From NCBI RefSeq assembly GCF_024810105.1, contig NZ_JANUDX010000014.1:1-64000 (forward strand): a stretch of DNA of 64,000 nt, given 5' to 3'. Below, piece by piece: positions 59,764 to 64,000 of the stretch. Both the position numbers and the translations under genes were made by a program. Below the pieces are notes generated by a model. The model was not told the origin of the DNA and did no database searches. It saw nothing but the letters and a program-made list of their open reading frames with translations. How positions within the stretch are numbered: the stretch's first letter is position 1; each line of letters starts with the position of its first letter. This DNA is from Stenotrophomonas sp. BIGb0135 (GTDB lineage Bacteria; Pseudomonadota; Gammaproteobacteria; Xanthomonadales; Xanthomonadaceae).

Positions 59764-62184
59764 CTACGGCGACCCGGCCGCCGTGCCGGCGCCCTCGTCC
59801 TGCAGCGCCAGCCGGATCGATCCGGCCAGGTCGCTGCGGGTGAACGGCTTGGGCAGGATCGCGATGTTCCTGCCGACCGTGCCGCTGGCATCGATGTCGC
59901 GCGGGTAGCCGGAGGTGAACAGCACATGCAGCTCCGGCTTGTGCTGCAGCGCGCGCTTGGCCAGCTCCCAGCCGGACATCCCCGGCATCACGATGTCCGA
60001 GAACAGCAGGTCCACGGCGACGTCGGTGCGTTCCAGCAGGCGCATGGCGGACGGGCCATCGTGTGCTTCCAGTACGCGGTAGCCGAGCTGGCGCAGGGTC
60101 TCCACGGTGTAGGCGCGCACGTCGTCGTTGTCCTCGGCCACCAGTATCGTGGTGTCTTCCAGCACCTGGTACAGGCCTTGCCGCGGTTCTTCCAGCGGCC
60201 GGCTGTCGGGCAGCGGCGCGGCCGAGCGCGGGAACAGCATGGTGATGGTGGTGCCGGCGCCCGGGGCGGAATCCAGCAGCACATGGCCACCGGACTGCTT
60301 GACGAAGCCATACACCATCGACAGGCCCAGGCCGGTGCCGCGGCCCACCTCCTTGGTGGTGAAGAAGGGCTCGAACACCCGGGCCACGGTCTCGGCGGAC
60401 ATGCCGTGGCCGCTGTCGCGCACGCGCACCATCGCGTACTGGCCCGGGGGCACGTCCGGGTTCTGTGCGCTGAAATCATCGTCCAGGTGGGCGTTGTCCA
60501 CCTCGATGGTGAGCCGCCCACCCTCGGGCATCGCGTCGCGGGCATTGACGGCCAGGTTGAGCACCGACGCCTCCAGCTGGCTGGGATCGATCTCCACGCA
60601 CCAGATGTCCGGGCTGTGCAGCATTTCCAGTTGCACCAGTTCGCCCAGCGAGCGCTTGAGCATGTCCTGCATGTCGCTGACCTGCGCGTTGAGGTCGACC
60701 GGCAGGTTGCGCAGCGGCTGGCGGCGCGAGAAGGCGAGCAGGCGCTGGGTGACGTTGGCCGCGCGCATCACGCCCTTGAGCGCGTTGTCGAGCGCACGCC
60801 CGGCGTTGCCGGCGCTGTCGCCGAGCCGGTCGATCAACAGCTGGGCGTATTCCACGTTGCCGGCGATCACGGTGAGGATGTTGTTGAAGTCGTGCGCGAT
60901 GCCACCGGTGAGCTGGCCGACGGCCTCGATCTTCTGGCTCTGGCGCAGGGCCTCCTCGGCCTGGCGGCGCGCGGTGGTCTCGACCGCTTCGGACACCACC
61001 GCGGTCACCTTGCCCTGGTGGTCGAGCAGCGGCCGGAAGGAGAACTCGAAGGCGCGCTTGCCGGTGGGCAGGCGCAGTTCCAGCTCGTGCCGCGAGGCGA
61101 TCCCGGCCGCCGCGTCCAGCACGGCCTGGCAGACGATCGCGGGCACGCCCTCGGTATCGGCGAACCACGCCGATTCGCAGTAGATCGCACCGTGCACGTC
61201 CTGCTTGGTGGCCAGGATGGCGGCCAGCGAGGCGGAGTTGGTGTCGATGATCCGGCCATCCAGGGTCAGCAGGTTCTGGTGCTGGAAGCTGGATTCGAAC
61301 AGCGCCTGCAGCCGGCTCTCGCTGCGGTGCAGGGCCGAGGTGCGCTCGGCCACTTGGCGCTCAAGGGATTCGTTGCTGGCCGTGAGCAGCGCCTGGGCCT
61401 GCTTCAGGTCGCTGATGTCGCGGGCCATCGCGTAGTAGCCCATGACCGTGCCGTCCGGGCCCAGTTCGGGCACGCAGTCCACCTGCGCATGCCGCGGCGT
61501 GGCGCCGCCACGCTGGGACAGCGTTTCGAAGCTGACCTTCTCACCCTGCAGCACCTTGTCCAGGTGTGCCTGCATCTTCTCGAAGGCCGCGTCGCCGACG
61601 ATCTCGCGGGCATGCATGCCGACCAGGCTCTGCGGCTCGCGACCATGCCACTCGAAATAGGCCTGGTTGGCGAAGCGGTAGCGGTGATCCTGGCCGAAAT
61701 AGGCGATCAGCGCAGGCAGCGAATCGGTGATCAGGCGCATCCGCTGGTGGCTGTCGCGCAGCTCGGCTTCCACCTGCAGCAGCCGGCGGCGTTCTTCGGC
61801 CTCGCCAATGGCGCGCACGATGGCGTCGGGCAGGCGCTGCAGGCGCGCCTTGACCACGTAGTCGCGCGCGCCGCGCTTGAGCGCCTTCACCGCCAACTCT
61901 TCGGTGAGGGTACCGGAGACGAAGATGAAGGGAATGCCGGGGGCGATCTCGCAGGCCAGTGCCAGCGCGGCGTCGCCATCGAAGCCGGGCAGCACGTGGT
62001 CGGCCAGGATCACGTCGAACCCGCCGCCGCGCAGCGCGTCCAGCATGCCCTGGTGCGTCCAGGTGCGTTCGACGGTGAACGGCAGCCCGGCGCGGCCGAG
62101 CTGCAGTGCGATCAGTTCGGCATCCAGCGCGTTGTCTTCGACCATCAGGATGCGGATCGGTGTACCCGGTGCAGCGTCAGCCAT
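59764..62184 (-). CDS. Hybrid histidine kinase, REC-PAS-PAS-HK-REC
   Basis: 806 residues. N-terminal receiver with Asp62 (VILADHVLPGFDG), PAS domains around 145-265 and 285-410, H-box GGIAHDFNN with His431, ATPase motifs, and a C-terminal receiver with Asp730 (LLFSDIVMP). A receiver at each end suggests it takes a phosphate from another kinase and passes one on. Downstream in the phytochrome operon, overlapping the single-domain regulator by 8 bases. Confidence 0.94.
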   Translation of the reverse strand: MADAAPGTPIRILMVEDNALDAELIALQLGRAGLPFTVERTWTHQGMLDALRGGGFDVILADHVLPGFDGDAALALACEIAPGIPFIFVSGTLTEELAVKALKRGARDYVVKARLQRLPDAIVRAIGEAEERRRLLQVEAELRDSHQRMRLITDSLPALIAYFGQDHRYRFANQAYFEWHGREPQSLVGMHAREIVGDAAFEKMQAHLDKVLQGEKVSFETLSQRGGATPRHAQVDCVPELGPDGTVMGYYAMARDISDLKQAQALLTASNESLERQVAERTSALHRSESRLQALFESSFQHQNLLTLDGRIIDTNSASLAAILATKQDVHGAIYCESAWFADTEGVPAIVCQAVLDAAAGIASRHELELRLPTGKRAFEFSFRPLLDHQGKVTAVVSEAVETTARRQAEEALRQSQKIEAVGQLTGGIAHDFNNILTVIAGNVEYAQLLIDRLGDSAGNAGRALDNALKGVMRAANVTQRLLAFSRRQPLRNLPVDLNAQVSDMQDMLKRSLGELVQLEMLHSPDIWCVEIDPSQLEASVLNLAVNARDAMPEGGRLTIEVDNAHLDDDFSAQNPDVPPGQYAMVRVRDSGHGMSAETVARVFEPFFTTKEVGRGTGLGLSMVYGFVKQSGGHVLLDSAPGAGTTITMLFPRSAAPLPDSRPLEEPRQGLYQVLEDTTILVAEDNDDVRAYTVETLRQLGYRVLEAHDGPSAMRLLERTDVAVDLLFSDIVMPGMSGWELAKRALQHKPELHVLFTSGYPRDIDASGTVGRNIAILPKPFTRSDLAGSIRLALQDEGAGTAAGSP

Positions 62185-62650
62185 CTTTTCTGCTCTTGGC
62201 GCCGAACAGGGTTCCGTGCGGCGGCGGTTGATTGGTGATGCCCCAGAACATGCCCAGGCCCTGGATGGCCTCCAGGAACTCCTTGAAGTCCACCGGCTTG
62301 ACCACGAAGGCGTTCACGCCCAGTTCGTAGCTGCGGATCAGGTCCTGCTCTTCGCGCGAGGAGGTCAGCATCACCACGGGCGTGCTGCTCAATGCGGCGT
62401 CGGAGCGGATTTCCTTGAGGACTTCCAGTCCGTTGAGCTTGGGCAGTTTGAGGTCCAGCAGTACCACCACCGGGCCGCCATGCAGGGCGCCCTCGTACTG
62501 GCCCTGGCAACGCAGGTACTCAAGCGCTTCCACGCCGTCCCGGACATGGGTCACGTCGTTCAGCAGCTGGCAGCGTGCGAGGGCGGCCATGGTCAGCTCA
62601 GCGTCTTTCGGGTTGTCTTCCACGAGCAGAATCGGTCGCAGATCTCTCAT
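62177..62650 (-). CDS. Single-domain response regulator, Rcp1-like
   Basis: 157 residues: receiver only, with acidic pocket ILLVEDNPKDAEL, Asp66 in VVLLDLKLPKLNG and MLTSSREEQD, ending in a Phe/Pro tail. This layout is that of Rcp1, the regulator paired with cyanobacterial phytochrome. Overlaps both the phytochrome kinase and the hybrid kinase genes. Confidence 0.93.
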   Translation of the reverse strand: MRDLRPILLVEDNPKDAELTMAALARCQLLNDVTHVRDGVEALEYLRCQGQYEGALHGGPVVVLLDLKLPKLNGLEVLKEIRSDAALSSTPVVMLTSSREEQDLIRSYELGVNAFVVKPVDFKEFLEAIQGLGMFWGITNQPPPHGTLFGAKSRKDG

Positions 62651-64000
62651 AGGTTGTCTCCAGTAGCAAAGGGGATGGTGAAGAAGAACGTCGCCCCGCT
62701 GCCCACCTCGCCCTCGGCCCAGGTGCGGCCGCCGTGGCGGGTGATGATGCGGTGCACATTGGCCAGGCCGATGCCGGTGCCTTCGTATTCGTCCGAATGG
62801 TGGAGGCGCTGGAACACGCCGAACAGCTTGTCGACGTAGCGCATGTCGAACCCGCAGCCGTTGTCGCGGACGAAGAACACGTCTTCGGTGTCGCTGCGCT
62901 GGTGGCCCACCTCGATCATCGGCTGCGGCGTATCGCGGGTGAACTTGATCGCGTTGGCCAGCAGGTTCTGCCAGACCAGCCGCAGCATGCCGGGGTCGGC
63001 CTGCACGCGCGGCAGCGACGGCACCTGCCACTGGATCGAGCGGCCGGCGTATTCCATGTCCAGCTTGTGCCGGACATCTTCGACCAGGGCGGTCATGTCC
63101 ATGGAAATCTGACCCATCGTGGACCGGCCCATCTGCGAGAAGCTGAGCAGGTCATCCACCAGTGTTCCGGCAGATTGTGCAGACTCGACGATGGTGTCGA
63201 GGAATCTCTTTTCTGAATCGTTCAATCTTTCGCTGGCCGAGGCCCACAGCAGTTCGGAATAGCCGACGATGTGGCGGAACGGCGCACGCAGGTCGTGGCT
63301 GACCGAGTAGGAGAACGCTTCGAGCTCCTTGTTGCTGCGCAGGAGCTGTTCGTTGAGCGCGGCCATTTCCTCGGCCTTGCGCAGCACGATGTCCACGATG
63401 GCCGCGCGCAGTTCCAGCGCGGCGTCGCGGTCGACGGCGTTCCAGGGCAGCGATTGCCGGCGCACCGTTTCCTTCCACCCTTCGAACGAGGTCCGCGGGG
63501 TGAGCATGCCGGTGGCCTCCTTGCGCGGGTCGCCCCCCCAGCGCACGGTGCGCACCACTTCCGGGCGGAACCACAGCACGAAGCTGTCGTGCACCTGCGA
63601 GATGGAAATGGCCAGCACGCCGCTGGCCACGTCGGCGAAGGCGTCGGCCTCCCGCCATAGCGAGGGCAGGCGCTCGGTGAAGAACAGGTCGCCCTCGTGC
63701 TGCTGGGCGGCCAGCCATTGCACCAGCTGCATCACCTGCGGCTGGCTGGGGCACTCGCCATGCAGGATGCATTCGCCACGGTGCACGATCGCCGCGCCGG
63801 CCGATTCGGTCAGTGCCAGCAGGCTGTGCCGGTCGCGGCCCAGTGCCGCCATGAAATCCTGGTCGCCGGCCATGCGCGCCAGCAGGCGCACCTGGATGGC
63901 GCGGCGGGCGATGCGCTGCTCCACGCCCAGCGCGCGCTCTTTCAGCGCGATCTGCAGGGACAGGATCTGCCCGATGAACTCGCACGCGGTGCGGACGTGG
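62647..64000 (-). CDS. Bacteriophytochrome histidine kinase (5' end cut off)
   Basis: The open frame runs past the window end; about 451 residues are present. It starts within the GAF/PHY junction (HVRTACEFIGQILSLQIALKERAL), then PHY with tongue motif TPRTSFEGWKE (PRxSF), H-box AFSYSVSHDLRAPFRHIVG, and ATPase motifs (NLLANAIKFTRD, GTGIGLANVHRI). Red/far-red light sensor kinase; the chromophore Cys and PAS part lie outside. Overlaps the Rcp1-like gene by 4 bases. Confidence 0.93.
   Translation of the reverse strand, partial: HVRTACEFIGQILSLQIALKERALGVEQRIARRAIQVRLLARMAGDQDFMAALGRDRHSLLALTESAGAAIVHRGECILHGECPSQPQVMQLVQWLAAQQHEGDLFFTERLPSLWREADAFADVASGVLAISISQVHDSFVLWFRPEVVRTVRWGGDPRKEATGMLTPRTSFEGWKETVRRQSLPWNAVDRDAALELRAAIVDIVLRKAEEMAALNEQLLRSNKELEAFSYSVSHDLRAPFRHIVGYSELLWASASERLNDSEKRFLDTIVESAQSAGTLVDDLLSFSQMGRSTMGQISMDMTALVEDVRHKLDMEYAGRSIQWQVPSLPRVQADPGMLRLVWQNLLANAIKFTRDTPQPMIEVGHQRSDTEDVFFVRDNGCGFDMRYVDKLFGVFQRLHHSDEYEGTGIGLANVHRIITRHGGRTWAEGEVGSGATFFFTIPFATGDNL

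Overview
The window is high-GC gammaproteobacterial DNA, most likely from the Lysobacteraceae (Xanthomonadaceae) and close to Stenotrophomonas. The reasons are GTAG-headed palindromic repeats of the type described in Stenotrophomonas maltophilia, the Fis/PrmA/AccBC/PurHD neighbourhood, and the RpoH sequence. No rRNA, tRNA, transposase, phage gene or CRISPR array was recognised.

Left part (1-26 kb) is a core backbone with insertions. rpoH (+) lies between two repeat-rich intergenic regions. On the minus strand the old gammaproteobacterial order aroQ-accB-accC-prmA-(DUF3426)-fis-purH-purD is kept, but two plus-strand cassettes interrupt it. Between fis and purH sits a TPR protein and a six-gene phospholipid-type operon resembling E. 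coli ynbABCD, extended by an acyltransferase and a small membrane protein (8.9-14.8 kb). Between prmA and accC sits a set of membrane or unknown proteins ending in a 23-residue membrane peptide (17.2-20.6 kb). A lipoprotein gene between purD and purH is split by an in-frame amber codon.

Middle part (24-42 kb) is accessory. After a TonB-dependent receptor come two related modules, each with a LysR regulator, a YcjY-like alpha/beta hydrolase and a carboxymuconolactone-decarboxylase-like protein. They also hold an MFS transporter, a cyclophilin-like lipoprotein, an ABM monooxygenase-like protein, a cupin fusion, two aldo/keto reductases, a flavodoxin and further secreted hydrolases. Almost every enzyme carries a Sec, Tat or lipoprotein signal, which suggests an extracytoplasmic detoxification or redox pathway. 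A collapsed LysR pseudogene closes this region.

Right part (42-64 kb) holds a secreted unknown protein, an exported protein built like a water dikinase, a LysR/NmrA pair and a zinc alcohol dehydrogenase behind a hairpin that covers its ribosome site. A tightly coupled four-gene unit follows (acyl-CoA-dehydrogenase-like, PIG-L deacetylase, methyltransferase, GT2), which looks like an undescribed glycoconjugate pathway. The end is signalling: a four-PAS hybrid kinase, a Tat-exported carotenoid oxygenase with a DUF2141 protein, a DesK/NarL-type pair, and a bacteriophytochrome (cut by the window end) overlapping an Rcp1-like response regulator and a REC-PAS-PAS-kinase-REC hybrid.
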